Source: JACPNO01 sp963825405 (lineage in GTDB: Bacteria; Acidobacteriota; Terriglobia; Bryobacterales; Bryobacteraceae). From it: 64,000 nt of DNA. Made by a program: the position numbers and the translations under genes. Numbering within the stretch: position 1 is the first letter of the stretch; each line of letters begins with the position of its first letter. Positions 16,471 through 26,472 of the stretch are shown here, one piece after another. The notes beneath the pieces were generated by a model that saw only the letters and a program-made list of their open reading frames with translations, had not been told where the DNA came from and made no database searches. The DNA lies in NCBI GenBank assembly GCA_963825405.1, contig CAWGTB010000006.1, positions 310,001 through 374,000 on the forward strand. Reading direction: 5' to 3'.

Positions 16471-19176
16471 ATGAAATCCGAAAGATTGCCCTTCAACTCC
16501 ACCCCACGCTGCGACACCGATTCTGACCCAGCCCCGCCGACTCACGGTAAACTGCGAACCAGCGTAATCCTCGGCCTGCTCTGCCTCGTCGTTTACACAG
16601 CCAACTTCCGATCGATCAGCGGTGGCGATGCATACCCCGCGCGCTACCTTCCCTTCGCGATCTGGCGCTGGCACACCGTGCTCCTGGATCCGGTAGTGGA
16701 CATTACTGCCCAGGGGCGGATTCCGATAAAACCGCACATCGACCAGACTGCGGATCTATGGCACGGGGCCCAACCTCAGGATGCCTTCTGGATCGTGCGG
16801 CTCCCGGGAGGTCATGCAGTTTCGCTTTACCCGTTGGTTGTTCCGGTCCTCGTGGCGCCACTGTACCTGTCGGCAGTGGCTTATCTCTATGCGACAGGCT
16901 GGGACCCGCCACAACTCGACCGAATCGCGCGAATCATGGAAAAGGTCTCCGCATCGGTGTTGGCGGCGGCCTCGGTCGCGCTTTGCTATCTGCTGCTGCG
17001 GCGCCGCACGGATGCGCGATCGGCGCTATTTCTGACTTTCGCATATGCTTTCGGCACGACAACGTGGGTGATCAGCAGCCAGGCCTTGTGGCAGCACGGG
17101 GTTGGTGAGTTGCTCGTGGTTTGTGCGCTGCTGCTGCTGACCGGGCAATGCACCCGGGGCCGGGCTATTGCAGTAGGTCTGGTTCTGGGCCTGATCGCGT
17201 GCAACCGGCCGCCCGATGTACTGATCGCCGCACCGCTCGGAGTTTACGGACTCTGGTGGGCCAGACGATTTTGGCCTTTCCTGGGAGCCGCCGCTCTGCT
17301 GCCGGCAGTTCCCTTGCTCGTGTACAACCTGTGGGTCGGTCACTTCGCCGGGGCTTATGGCCTGGTCGGCAAATCGAGTTTCTTCGAGCACGATTGGATG
17401 TCCGGTATGGCGGGCCTGTTGTTTAGCCCCACGAAGGGTCTTTTCGTTTTCTCTCCGTTCTTGCTCTTCGCCGCATTGTCTCTGCCCCGTATCCTGCGAG
17501 ATAAAAGTAGCCGTGGTCTTGCAATGGCGATTCTCGCTGCCGTGGTCCTGCAATTTCTGGTGTATGCCAGGGCAGACTGGCGTCAGGGCAGCAGTTGGGG
17601 CCCGCGTTGGTTGACGGATCTCCTGCCGATGCTTATGTGGATGCTCCCGGTAGCGTTAACCCGCCTGAACAAGGCAGGCCGCGCAGCTTTCGTCCTCGCC
17701 GTCGGAGCGGCTGTGGTGATTCAGGCGATTGGCGCTTTCTGGTACACGGGCGAAAGCACCGCAGCGGTCTATGCGGCCTCGACTAGTTCGGATCCTATGC
17801 AAGCGGCGTGGCAAATACGAAACGCTCCTTTTATCGCGGAGCTTCGGCACGCTCCCGCTCCGTTTGAGTTGACTACCGAAGTACGGGGATTCCTGGACAT
17901 CATCACGATAGACTACGGCGCACAAGGTCGCGAGATCGAACTCACCGGATGGGCGCTTGCCGGCGTACATGCGCCGTACGAAGTGATCGCGCTACTCGAC
18001 GGCAAGCCGGTAGCCTCGACAACCGCCTTCTCACCACGTCCGGATGTTACGAGCACTTTCGGCGCTCAAGGCGCGAGCGGCTGGAGTCTAGCCATCCCGG
18101 CGAGCCATGTGACGCAAGGAGCGCATGTGGTCGCGATCCTTACGCGCGCGTATCACGATGGCGAGGCACGCTTGGTGACAGAACGGCGTTTCACGGAGAA
18201 GCCGGACCTCGCGACGAGTGCCAGTCGCGCCGCAGGCATGCTCGCCAGCCGGCAACAGCCGCCGGGATACTGGCTCACGTCCTTCACAGGTCAACCTCGA
18301 TGGGAACATCCACAGGTGGAAATGAACACGTACCTGCCGTCCATGCTTGTGGATGTTCTGAGACCGGTGGCGAAAACGGCGGCCCTCGAAGCCAATTTAG
18401 AACGCGCGCGGCGTTTTCTGACTGCGCAGATCGAGGCCAATGGACTGGTGCGCTATCACGGGCTTCCCGACGCGCCAACCATCGGAACGCTCGGTTGCGC
18501 CATCACGCCGGATTCCGATGATACGTCCCTTGTGTGGCGGATCGCTCCCGGCACGCACAAGGAACTCCTGCCGGCTGCGCTCAAACTGTTCGCTGCCTAT
18601 CGAACTGCGGACTGGCTTTACCGTACCTGGCTCGCGCCCAGCGATCACTACCAGTGCCTGAACCTTGGCGCCGATCCTAACCCCGCCGACATCGCCATCC
18701 AAATGCACGTTTTGATGCTAATGTCGAAGGCGGATCCGCCGGCAGCCAGTGCGCTCTGCAGCGCACTGAAGCGGGCGGTGGATGGCGACCGAATCTGGGT
18801 CTATTACAGGATCGCGCCTCTAGTTCCCTTGCTGCGCCTGGCTGATTTGCGAGAGTCCGGTTGTGCAATGCAATTGCCGCTTTCGCGCCGGCAAACTCCA
18901 GTCGCGGGGCAAGAGCTCTGGCTGTCCGCTGCCTGGATGCTGGACAGCGCACGGGGAGACGGCAGTCCGAAACCCGATCCAGTCGAGGTTCGCGAATGGC
19001 TGCAAAGGATCGCGGAAGATGACTTCTTATATGTGCGGCACTCTCCGCCGCTGCTGTATCACAACGATCAAACCGCTTCGCTGCCCAGGTATTACTGGTC
19101 GGAGGACTTCGGTTACGCGCTTTGGCTGAGGCTCTACTACGAATTTGACCGGCGTGCGCCGGGCGGTCCCCGGTAA
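16471..19176 (+). CDS. polytopic GT-C-like membrane protein with GWA module and C-terminal toroid-like domain
   Basis: 901 aa from ATG 16471 (in-frame GTG 16450 and TTG 16405 are alternatives; no decisive Shine-Dalgarno). Residues about 30-460 hold around ten membrane segments, with an acidic residue in the first outer loop (SGGDAYPARYLPF), as in dolichol-phosphate-mannose-type GT-C glycosyltransferases. Next comes a beta-sandwich-like module (ELTGWALA, then PRPDVTSTFG and SGWSLAIP), then about 300 residues of helical toroid-like sequence (LASRQQPPGYWLTS, RYHGLPDAPTIG) ending at RRAPGGPR. The stop and the UbiA gene ATG overlap by one base (TAATG). Probable role: transfer of sugars from a lipid carrier; donor and acceptor unknown. 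Confidence 0.65.
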   Translation: MKSERLPFNSTPRCDTDSDPAPPTHGKLRTSVILGLLCLVVYTANFRSISGGDAYPARYLPFAIWRWHTVLLDPVVDITAQGRIPIKPHIDQTADLWHGAQPQDAFWIVRLPGGHAVSLYPLVVPVLVAPLYLSAVAYLYATGWDPPQLDRIARIMEKVSASVLAAASVALCYLLLRRRTDARSALFLTFAYAFGTTTWVISSQALWQHGVGELLVVCALLLLTGQCTRGRAIAVGLVLGLIACNRPPDVLIAAPLGVYGLWWARRFWPFLGAAALLPAVPLLVYNLWVGHFAGAYGLVGKSSFFEHDWMSGMAGLLFSPTKGLFVFSPFLLFAALSLPRILRDKSSRGLAMAILAAVVLQFLVYARADWRQGSSWGPRWLTDLLPMLMWMLPVALTRLNKAGRAAFVLAVGAAVVIQAIGAFWYTGESTAAVYAASTSSDPMQAAWQIRNAPFIAELRHAPAPFELTTEVRGFLDIITIDYGAQGREIELTGWALAGVHAPYEVIALLDGKPVASTTAFSPRPDVTSTFGAQGASGWSLAIPASHVTQGAHVVAILTRAYHDGEARLVTERRFTEKPDLATSASRAAGMLASRQQPPGYWLTSFTGQPRWEHPQVEMNTYLPSMLVDVLRPVAKTAALEANLERARRFLTAQIEANGLVRYHGLPDAPTIGTLGCAITPDSDDTSLVWRIAPGTHKELLPAALKLFAAYRTADWLYRTWLAPSDHYQCLNLGADPNPADIAIQMHVLMLMSKADPPAASALCSALKRAVDGDRIWVYYRIAPLVPLLRLADLRESGCAMQLPLSRRQTPVAGQELWLSAAWMLDSARGDGSPKPDPVEVREWLQRIAEDDFLYVRHSPPLLYHNDQTASLPRYYWSEDFGYALWLRLYYEFDRRAPGGPR

Positions 19177-20087
19177 TGCCCGCTGCCCAGGGAACGGCGA
19201 TAGCCACTAACCGGGGGCCCGTGCGGTCGTTTCTTCACCTGTTATCCTGCGTTCGCCTCGATGAAGTCCTCGTCCTGCAGGGCACGCCACTGTTCGGCGC
19301 CCTGTTCTCCATGGGCACGCTAACAGCAGGAAAATGTTTAAAGCTTCTTGTCTTCGCCGCTGCCAGTTCTTGTCTTGTCGCTCATGTTTTCGTGCTCAAC
19401 GACTGGTGCGGGGCCGGCACCGACCTTCGAGATCCGAACAGGGCCGAACGAGTCTTCACGGCCCGAGGCATAGGCCGAAACGAGATCCGTTGCCTTTGCG
19501 CTATGCTGCTGGCGCTAACTCTCCTGCTGCTGGTTCCGTTCGGCCCCGTGCCTTTATTGATTGCGTTCGCTCTGGCCATTCTTAGTGCGCTCTATTCGGT
19601 TCCATTGTTTGCGATGAAGGGCGTGCCACTGCTGAGTTCGGTTCTGCACTTAGTGGGCGGCCTGCTTCATTTTCTGCTCGGCTACTCAATATTCCGCGCG
19701 GCGGATTGGAGCGGTGTCGAGATAGGAAGTTTCTTTGCACTAACCTTCGTGGCCGGGCATCTGACCCAGGAGGCCCGCGACCACGAAAGCGATCTCCACA
19801 ACGGGATTCGAACCAACGCCGTCAGGTTTGGTCCGGCACGATGTTTCGCCGCGGCATTCCTCCTCTTCACGGTTGCCGACGTTCTGCTGTTTATGCTGGC
19901 CCAACGCGGTGTAGTGCCGCGGATCCTCGTACTCGCTGCTGGGTTTTACCCGCTCCACCTGTGGTGGACGCTGCAAACCGTGTTTGCCGGACTCACGTTT
20001 GAGAGCATCCGCCGGCTACAAGTGCGCTACCGGGTTCTCTATGCAGTGATCGGCCTGATCATGATCGCGGCGCTGCTCAAATTTTAG
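19176..20087 (+). CDS. UbiA-family prenyltransferase
   Basis: 303 aa, about eight membrane segments. The first aspartate-rich motif is VLNDWCGAGTDLRDP and the second is EARDHESDLHNGIRTNAVRFG, equivalent to the two Mg-diphosphate sites of the UbiA superfamily. The start overlaps the stop of the preceding GT-C-like gene. In a glycan context, UbiA members such as decaprenyl-phosphate phosphoribosyltransferase make lipid-linked pentoses; quinone or heme prenylation is less likely here because no such genes are near. The substrate assignment is inference. Confidence 0.82.
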   Translation: MPAAQGTAIATNRGPVRSFLHLLSCVRLDEVLVLQGTPLFGALFSMGTLTAGKCLKLLVFAAASSCLVAHVFVLNDWCGAGTDLRDPNRAERVFTARGIGRNEIRCLCAMLLALTLLLLVPFGPVPLLIAFALAILSALYSVPLFAMKGVPLLSSVLHLVGGLLHFLLGYSIFRAADWSGVEIGSFFALTFVAGHLTQEARDHESDLHNGIRTNAVRFGPARCFAAAFLLFTVADVLLFMLAQRGVVPRILVLAAGFYPLHLWWTLQTVFAGLTFESIRRLQVRYRVLYAVIGLIMIAALLKF

Positions 20088-20104
20088 ATAATGGCCATAT
20101 TTCA

Positions 20105-20545
20105 ATGTTAAAGGCTGAGAATCACCATCCGGGATTGCGCCTGCTCTTCTCTACTATTGTTATGGCCGTCGCAATTGGCGCATGCGGCTCCCGTCGGGAC
20201 CACACTAGTCTACCTACCGGCTTTGTTGATACGCCGCCACTGTCTGGCCAGGCTGTTCTTCGCGGCGTCACGGCCCTTGAAGGATGGGCGCTGGCCGACG
20301 ATGGGGTTGAAGAAGTGGCAGTTTATATCGACAGGCAATACGTAGCTTCTGCACGGACTGGCGCGGAACGCCCGGATGTGGCAAAATTCTTTCCCAAAGA
20401 GCCTGGCGCAGGTAAATCGGGTTGGCAAGCCTCAGTCGATGTTTCGAATCTGCCCCCAGGCTTGCACGCGTTCGTTGTGCAAGCAACTGCGCACAGCGGC
20501 GCAGAGCGGGATATTGGATCGTTCCAGGCCACGATAGTCAAATGA
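20105..20545 (+). CDS. lipoprotein consisting of one GWA module
   Basis: 146 aa. N-terminal hydrophobic segment ending IGAC (lipobox-like, Cys27), then a single domain: LEGWALADDGVEEVAVYID, ERPDVAKFFP, SGWQASVDVSNLPPGLHAF. The same module appears inside the membrane proteins at 16471 and 26473. Probably a periplasmic or outer-membrane-anchored carbohydrate- or protein-binding module. It lies 17 bp after the UbiA gene and converges on the GT2-GT4 gene with a 5-bp gap. Confidence 0.7.
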   Translation: MLKAENHHPGLRLLFSTIVMAVAIGACGSRRDHTSLPTGFVDTPPLSGQAVLRGVTALEGWALADDGVEEVAVYIDRQYVASARTGAERPDVAKFFPKEPGAGKSGWQASVDVSNLPPGLHAFVVQATAHSGAERDIGSFQATIVK

Positions 20546-20550
20546 AACGC

Positions 20551-22482
20551 TCATGCCGAAGGAAAACGACAGTTTCCCCGCGTGTGTTGTCCTTGCTCGA
20601 TCTGATCGATTCGGTCGATGATCTTTCGGGCAGCACACTCCCAAGTCCAATTGGTTCTCACATCACGAGATGCTTTCTCGCCCTTAGCCCGGGCCTCACC
20701 CTGGTGCTCAAATACATACCGCATGAGCCGGCGAAGGTGATGATACGCGGGCTCCGCCCAGCGGAACCCATCGTAGTAGGGGCATTTTGCACGAGCCGGA
20801 ACCAGGTTTGCGACGGGCAGTGGATAGGCATTCTCCGCGTTCATGAAGTCGCAATGGGCGCTCCAGTCCGTAGCAACCACCGGCAGCCCGCATGCCATAG
20901 CCTCGATCACAGGCATGCCCCAACCCTCGCCGCGAGTCGCCAGCACGAAGCAATCGGCTGAACGATAAATAGAACCGAGTTGATATGCCGGTGTCAAACA
21001 ATTCTCAGCAATATGAATCCTCCCACCGCCGGCTTTCAGATCGAGCGCTGCGATTTGACGGCGGATGTCAACACTCGGGTCCACATTAAGAGTCTTGCAG
21101 AGCAGGATCACCGCTTCGGATGACCGGAACTCGTCGTTGAATGCCTTGAGCAGAATCTCCGGTGCCTTTCTCTCGCCCCACTCGAAAATCGATAGAAATG
21201 TGTAGACCCCGGTCAACGGGTGATTCGAGATCTTAGTGTTGAAATAATCAGGGTCAACTCCAAGTGGAATAACGTGAATCGGAGAACGTACTCCGCTCTC
21301 CAAAAACGTCCGGGCATTGAAAGCGGAAGGCACCCAGACCTCGTCCATGAGATTTGCCTGTCTTACCCACTCGGCAGGAATGCCGTCGGTCTCGAGCATT
21401 GTGAATCCAATCTTGTACTGGCCGAAATTTGATTGAAAGACATCGCCCTGGGCGTACACGACCTGTATGCCGGCGCTGGTGAGCTTTCTTTCGTGAATAA
21501 GATTGACCAAATAACTATCCGATTGGTCCGGTTCATGCTTCGGAAAGATCGTGCCAGGGCCATATACATAGCGGTAGTTGACGCGCACCCCTTTCCGATC
21601 CAAAGCGCACGCCAACTCACGAGAACTGATTGCGTACCCCGTTTGGAAGTTGAAAAGAGAATGCCATCCCAAAGCCCTTGAATAACGCTGCTTCTGCAAT
21701 TTCTCTTGCCACTTGGCCTGAAACACTCGCTGTGCCCGGAGAAACAGGTCCTTGTGCTTCACTCCATTCACCGCCGTTGACGCGTTCTCGTGATGAATCA
21801 CGGTCACCGCACCGCAGCAGACCACCCGGTATCCATGTTCCCGGGCGCGGAAACAGTAGTCAGTATCCTCGAAGTAACTGAAATACTCCTCGTCCAGCGG
21901 ACCGACGTTTGTGAGAACCTCGCGCTTGATGTAAACACACGCAAAAACAACGCCCTCAACGTCCCGGTCATTGCCGTACTGATTTATATCTTTCTCACCT
22001 CCGCCCAACTGCTGACCCCAGAACGACTCAAGTGGCATGAATGTTCCAGCATGCTGGAGCTTGCCGTCGGGATGAGCGAGCCGGCACCCCACTATGCCGA
22101 TATCTGGAGCACTGTAGGCCATAGCCTGCATTTTGTCGATCCAGTCCGGCTGATAGATCTCGGTGTCATTATTTAACAGCACAATATCCGACAGCGCGTC
22201 CGCGTCAAGAAGTGCCTGGTTATTTCCCCGTGCGAAACCCAGATTGGTTCCGTTCGAAACGAGAGTAATGGCGTTCTGGGTCCGCAGATATTCCAGGGTT
22301 CCGTCCGTACTGCCGTTATCTGCGACGATGATTTCGAAATGCGGGAATCCGGTATTGGAAATCAGCGTTTCCAGACATCGTTTCGTATACTTAAGACCGT
22401 TCCAAGTGAGTACGATAATCGTAACTTTCGGCCGGGGCGCTCGTTCACGTTCGTTGAGAGGCCGGGTGGAAACGGGATTCAA
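20551..22482 (-). CDS. GT2-GT4 fusion glycosyltransferase
   Basis: 643 aa, cytosolic. The GT-A (family 2) half, residues about 18-270, has VTIIVLTWNGLKYTKRCLET, VADNGSTDGT, LLNNDTEI (DxD-like) and DEEYFSYFEDTDYCFRAREH. The GT-B (family 4) half, about 275-630, has VWVPSAFNARTFLESGV, HVIPLGVDPDYF, FEWGERKAPEILLKAF and the donor-site signature ATRGEGWGMPVIEAMACG. Two transferases in one chain suggest consecutive additions to one glycan. The ATG overlaps the upstream methyltransferase stop by 4 bp. Confidence 0.9.
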   Translation of the reverse strand: MNPVSTRPLNERERAPRPKVTIIVLTWNGLKYTKRCLETLISNTGFPHFEIIVADNGSTDGTLEYLRTQNAITLVSNGTNLGFARGNNQALLDADALSDIVLLNNDTEIYQPDWIDKMQAMAYSAPDIGIVGCRLAHPDGKLQHAGTFMPLESFWGQQLGGGEKDINQYGNDRDVEGVVFACVYIKREVLTNVGPLDEEYFSYFEDTDYCFRAREHGYRVVCCGAVTVIHHENASTAVNGVKHKDLFLRAQRVFQAKWQEKLQKQRYSRALGWHSLFNFQTGYAISSRELACALDRKGVRVNYRYVYGPGTIFPKHEPDQSDSYLVNLIHERKLTSAGIQVVYAQGDVFQSNFGQYKIGFTMLETDGIPAEWVRQANLMDEVWVPSAFNARTFLESGVRSPIHVIPLGVDPDYFNTKISNHPLTGVYTFLSIFEWGERKAPEILLKAFNDEFRSSEAVILLCKTLNVDPSVDIRRQIAALDLKAGGGRIHIAENCLTPAYQLGSIYRSADCFVLATRGEGWGMPVIEAMACGLPVVATDWSAHCDFMNAENAYPLPVANLVPARAKCPYYDGFRWAEPAYHHLRRLMRYVFEHQGEARAKGEKASRDVRTNWTWECAARKIIDRIDQIEQGQHTRGNCRFPSA

Positions 22483-23993
22483 GGACGCCGCCCGATAAGG
22501 CCATAATCTCGTGGCCCGTAGAGAAGTTGATGAAGATGACTGGAAATAGCCAGACTTTCGTCAGCCGGCGGGAAGGGCCCCGGTTGAAGTTCGAGCACTT
22601 GACAGTTCGAGAACCCGGTTGCCTCAACGAAGAACCGGAGCATTTCTGGCGGCAAGGGTTTCAGGTGAGTTGGGTCCAGATAAAAACCTTGGGTAGCAAC
22701 CATCAGGTTCTTGGGATTGGGTGTCTCTAAAATGAGCAGGCCGCCTGGTCTGAGCACTCTGATTGCCTCTTGGAGGAGGGAGACAACAGAGACAAATGGA
22801 ATGTGCTCAATCACATGAAAACAACTGATCACCCCCAAACTATTGTCCGGGAGACTGCGAAGGTAAGCCAGAGCCTCGCCCTGTTGAACATCAAGGCCCA
22901 AGGCGCGGCATTGCGCGACCATGGCGCTGTTGAAATCCAGGCCCTTCGCCGTGATTTCGTTTTCGCGAAGCAACTCCAGCCACTCCCCGCGGCCGCTGCC
23001 GAGATCGAGAATAGGCGCTTGCGCTTCTTTGAGAAACTCAAGATACACAGACTGTCGACGCTTGATTTCCTCGCGTGGTCCCCGGAAGACGTCCTCAAAG
23101 GCTAGGTATAAAGCGTCGAGTTTGTGATCCGGGTCGTCCCCCAAGAGTCCCAGGACTTGGGCTCCAAGCGTCTGGTTCAATTCGGTAACAGAGCGAAGGC
23201 GTGACTCCAACTGGCCGATTCTGGCTTCAAATTGCTGATGTTGCTGCGTGGCTTGTTCGGCGCGGGTTGCAATGCCGTTCACTGCTTCCTGGATCGACGC
23301 TAACCTTCGCTGGTTCTCTCCCTGTACAGCCCCAAGGTACTCGAGTACGGCAATTTGCTCTTCAAACGCACGCATCGCAACATCGCCTAATGCCAATAGG
23401 GATTGGGTGTACCACCACAGGACCCTGCAAAGGATGTGAATGATCTGCCGTCCAACGACGCCACGAAGTGTACTGGGGCCGGGGGGAACCTCGCCAATTT
23501 GGGCGAAGCGGATCTGCATTTCGGAGCGCAGCCTCTTCAGATGGGCCATTAACCGCGGCATCGCCTTCTTGATTCTCCGCCCTTCGAGCCTGCCGCGCCG
23601 CCGCCAATGATCGAGACCCGAAGCGAATTGGCCTTCCTCAACGCTTTTCGCTACGTCGGGATTTAACTCCAGATACTCGCGCTCAATAAACTCGACCGGC
23701 TGAAACGATCTCCCCTCGTCTTTCCCATATCCAACCCAGTGTTCGAACCCGGATCTGAACTTGCCGCGCTTGACGGCATCCGCAATGTCCGGGTTGGACA
23801 GCAGGTAGTCATGCTCACAGAAATTTTCTTCCGAGGGCGTCTCCGGAGCGAAGCCCACGCGGTGCAAAGGGTCAAAGAATTGAACCGCTCCTGCTTGGCC
23901 CGGAACTGGGCCTTTTCTGGCATCGATCTGCGCTTGAATTGCTGAAAATAATACGTCGGCTTCAATCGGTATGAGGTTAATTCTTCCAGACAT
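22479..23993 (-). CDS. SAM-dependent methyltransferase with tandem NPDVA repeats and coiled coil
   Basis: 504 aa. Residues 61-95 and 105-139 are two copies of a short repeat (YLLSNPDIADAV...GFEHW...GKDEGR and YLELNPDVAKSV...GLDHW...GRLEGR) seen in other surface-polysaccharide enzymes. Residues about 205-280 are coiled-coil-like. The class I methyltransferase core has motif I ILDLGSGRGEW at 328-338, then SCFHVIEHIP and LRPGGLLILETPNP. This resembles O-antigen chain-capping methyltransferases that couple a coiled coil to methylation, but that role is inferred. Coupled to the GT2-GT4 gene by ATGA overlap. Confidence 0.82.
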   Translation of the reverse strand: MSGRINLIPIEADVLFSAIQAQIDARKGPVPGQAGAVQFFDPLHRVGFAPETPSEENFCEHDYLLSNPDIADAVKRGKFRSGFEHWVGYGKDEGRSFQPVEFIEREYLELNPDVAKSVEEGQFASGLDHWRRRGRLEGRRIKKAMPRLMAHLKRLRSEMQIRFAQIGEVPPGPSTLRGVVGRQIIHILCRVLWWYTQSLLALGDVAMRAFEEQIAVLEYLGAVQGENQRRLASIQEAVNGIATRAEQATQQHQQFEARIGQLESRLRSVTELNQTLGAQVLGLLGDDPDHKLDALYLAFEDVFRGPREEIKRRQSVYLEFLKEAQAPILDLGSGRGEWLELLRENEITAKGLDFNSAMVAQCRALGLDVQQGEALAYLRSLPDNSLGVISCFHVIEHIPFVSVVSLLQEAIRVLRPGGLLILETPNPKNLMVATQGFYLDPTHLKPLPPEMLRFFVEATGFSNCQVLELQPGPFPPADESLAISSHLHQLLYGPRDYGLIGRRP

Positions 23994-24281
23994 TTTCTGA
24001 ACGAAGCAGTAATTTTAACATGGAGCAAAATAATGACGGAGAATAGGTGTCCCAAAACGGTGCGTCAGTCGTTTTCAGCTCCTCACCCTCACAACGGCAG
24101 ACTTGCCTCACTGCCGCGAACAATTCAAAACCCGCGATTCGCCCTTGACCGCAGCACCTCGACCTGGCGTTCATCCGGCTCGAAGACTCTCCGCACAAGC
24201 GCCGCGATGCCGGGCTGCACTAACGCGTGCTCACTCCGCCGGCGGATCAAAGCTGGCACGTGAAGCGCGGATCCAAATTCT
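23994..24281. other. gap between two minus-strand glycan genes
   Basis: 288 bp. On the minus strand one frame between two stops (about 24126-24276) reads LIRRRSEHALVQPGIAALV, RRVFEPDERQVEVL, which looks protein-like but lacks an ATG and matches nothing I know. No promoter, terminator or repeat is evident. Confidence 0.25.
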
Positions 24282-25411
24282 CTAGAGGATTCTCAATTCT
24301 TGTATCCCGATCCCTAGCCTTCTCTCGTCGTCAGTGCCCAGCGAAACGGATGGCTGCCACAGGTGCGGAACTCTAAAAAGCAATTCGAAACGTCCTTGTG
24401 CGCCGGAGGGCAGGTCTAATCGCTGTTCGGCATAACCTGGCATGCGACCAAAACAAAGTCCCTAAACTTTGGCGGTTCAGGAGCACCTCGGCCCGGTAAG
24501 GCCGGGAAAGCCGCTCAAGGCGCAGACGGTCAGAGTTCTTTCTCCTGGATTCACCACTATGGTCATACGAGACTCGCGAGCCGCAGTCCACCTCGATGGC
24601 CAGAATCCCTAAAATCATTCCGGCTCCAGGCAGCACATAATCGGCTGTGTAATGCCATTCCGAGGTAAAACGCCGAACAATGCTGGAGGCCTCGTGCCGG
24701 GTCGAGCGAGGGGCTACTTGTGAGAGTCCCACGAGAATACTGTTGTTACACGCTGGCGACCCCGCGAGGAAATGCACCCGTGCGAAGCGCCCACCCTGTG
24801 CTACTAAGCAATAGTCCTTCCGCTGAACTGCAGGTTCCGATACCGCCGCCCACTGGGAAGATATCGTGAGCCTGGCGCCCCAGTTCCATCGCAGAGCAAA
24901 GTTCGAGGGACGATCGATCGTAAGACAATAAATGGCTTAGTCCATTATTGTGGGCCAAAATATAGATTTGATCCCCGTCAGGAACAATGGTGTTGAAGTG
25001 ATTCAGGTCACGATTACGCGCATGGACATCGATAGAAGGATACCATTTCGTCCAGCGATGGACGCTTGTATCGAACACAGCCACCGAATTGTCAAAAGAG
25101 CTCGTGACCCAAAGCTTGTCGTCGAAACAGGCTATACCATGTACGTCGCGTAGAGTGAAATCTTCGGGACGGAACTCGGCAATCGGCAGAAGCGAAAGGG
25201 CATCTAAAACCAGGACGCTTCCCGTTTCTTCGGCACGGGCCGCCGCGTTATCGGGCCTTATTGTCTGGTTGCGGCAGGATACATAAAAATACCGATTGTC
25301 TTGCGCAAGTCCGTAGTACAGCCCCTTCCCCGAATGAACCCGAAAAAACTGGTCATGGCCGTCGAAAGCGAGCACTTGATGCGTGGTGGTGACTAAGAAT
25401 GCATTCTTCAT
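24282..25411 (-). CDS. beta-propeller protein (DUF4915/TIGR03032-like), two frameshifts
   Basis: The reconstructed protein is about 376 aa. The first frame gives MKNAFLVTTTHQVLAFDGHD, DVHGIACFDDKLWVTSSFDN and GWALRTGAFPRGVAS. After removal of one base near 24753 it continues ILVGLSQVAPRSTRHEASS and YVLPGAGMILGILAIEV. After a second near 24451 (T run on the coding strand) it ends FGRMPGYAEQRLDLPSG, FELLFRVPHLWQPS and GIGIQELRIL. The last segment resembles tails found on glycan-decoration proteins. All three frames read sensibly, so the shifts are probably sequence errors. It lies 18 bp after the methyltransferase gene at 25430. Role in glycan assembly is inferred from neighbours only. Confidence 0.6.
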
Positions 25412-25429
25412 AAGCAGGGAGGATGAGGT

Positions 25430-26359
25430 TCATGCCGGATTTCTCGCTAGCACGTACAGATTATCGCCCCTGTCAGACATCTTTCCGGAAGCCCGCTGCA
25501 AGATTTTCAGGAGCTCGCTTTTCCGCCGGTTGATTTTGACCGTTTGACCAGCATAATCAGCGGACCAGATATCGACCTGATCATAGTCGAACCGGTCCCA
25601 GGTTTCCGCCCGGACGATCTGATATCCATTCGTAACGAGAAGGTTGGTAAGTTCGGTTAGAGTGTACTCGCGGTTGTGCCTGCCATTGATTCCATTAACC
25701 GAATAGATATCGAAAAAGTTGAATCCATCCAGCATCAGAGCGAAATTTGTCAGCCGGACGGCGTTCGGCAAGGTAATGATTAAGTGTCCTCCGCGCTTCA
25801 GAATCCTGCGAAGTCTCGAAAAGGTCGATAGCGGATCCACCGCGAGATGCTCGAGCGTCTCGCAAAAAAATACAAGATCAAAGAATCCCTCCGGGAAAGG
25901 ATAAGTTGGCAAGGTCTCAAGGCTGAATAGCGTGCTGAAGAAGTCAAATTCTTCCTGAAAGGAGTTACTGTGCGTCCGCTGCCGGAGCGAACCAACCTCA
26001 CTCGAGAAGACGTTCTTGTCGAAAAAGTTCGCGCCTCGAATGTCGGCGCCAGGAAAAAGATTATGGAGCAGGATGTGAAAAAAGTACGGATTCGAGCCGA
26101 TCTCGAGAATACGCTCGCCAGCCGGCACCGGAATGAATTCCACAGTCCGCAGAAATCGGGCGAGCGCGTCGTTCACGTATTGTTCCGATAGGCCCGCGGG
26201 CGCATTGTCCACTTCAAAGCTCGTGAGATAGCACCTAAGGTGCTCCGCGTGGCCCCACAAATGGCGCGCCAGGCTTTCGCGGTCGGCGGTGTTCGCGAGC
26301 CTTCCCGCTTCCCTGAGCACCGAGTTAACGTTTGCTACGTTGATCTCTGTTTTGATCAC
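25430..26359 (-). CDS. SAM-dependent methyltransferase
   Basis: 309 aa starting at GTG 26359. Class I fold: motif I ILEIGSNPYFFHILLH (a variant lacking the GxGxG), acidic strand VFFCETLEHLAVDPL, and RRILKRGGHLIITLPN followed by VRLTNFALMLDGFNFFD. The N-terminal 80 residues are helical. Probably methylates a sugar or lipid-linked intermediate, given the glycosyltransferases downstream. First gene of the minus-strand glycan set. Confidence 0.8.
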   Translation of the reverse strand: MIKTEINVANVNSVLREAGRLANTADRESLARHLWGHAEHLRCYLTSFEVDNAPAGLSEQYVNDALARFLRTVEFIPVPAGERILEIGSNPYFFHILLHNLFPGADIRGANFFDKNVFSSEVGSLRQRTHSNSFQEEFDFFSTLFSLETLPTYPFPEGFFDLVFFCETLEHLAVDPLSTFSRLRRILKRGGHLIITLPNAVRLTNFALMLDGFNFFDIYSVNGINGRHNREYTLTELTNLLVTNGYQIVRAETWDRFDYDQVDIWSADYAGQTVKINRRKSELLKILQRASGKMSDRGDNLYVLARNPA

Positions 26360-26472
26360 CCAAGCATTTTATCGCGCTGCATGAGATTGGCCCGGGGCCA
26401 AGTGAGGGGGGCATTCGGCTTTGATTTGGACTCGCCCATGCCTGTAGTCTAATAGGGCTGGACTTCCCAAAC

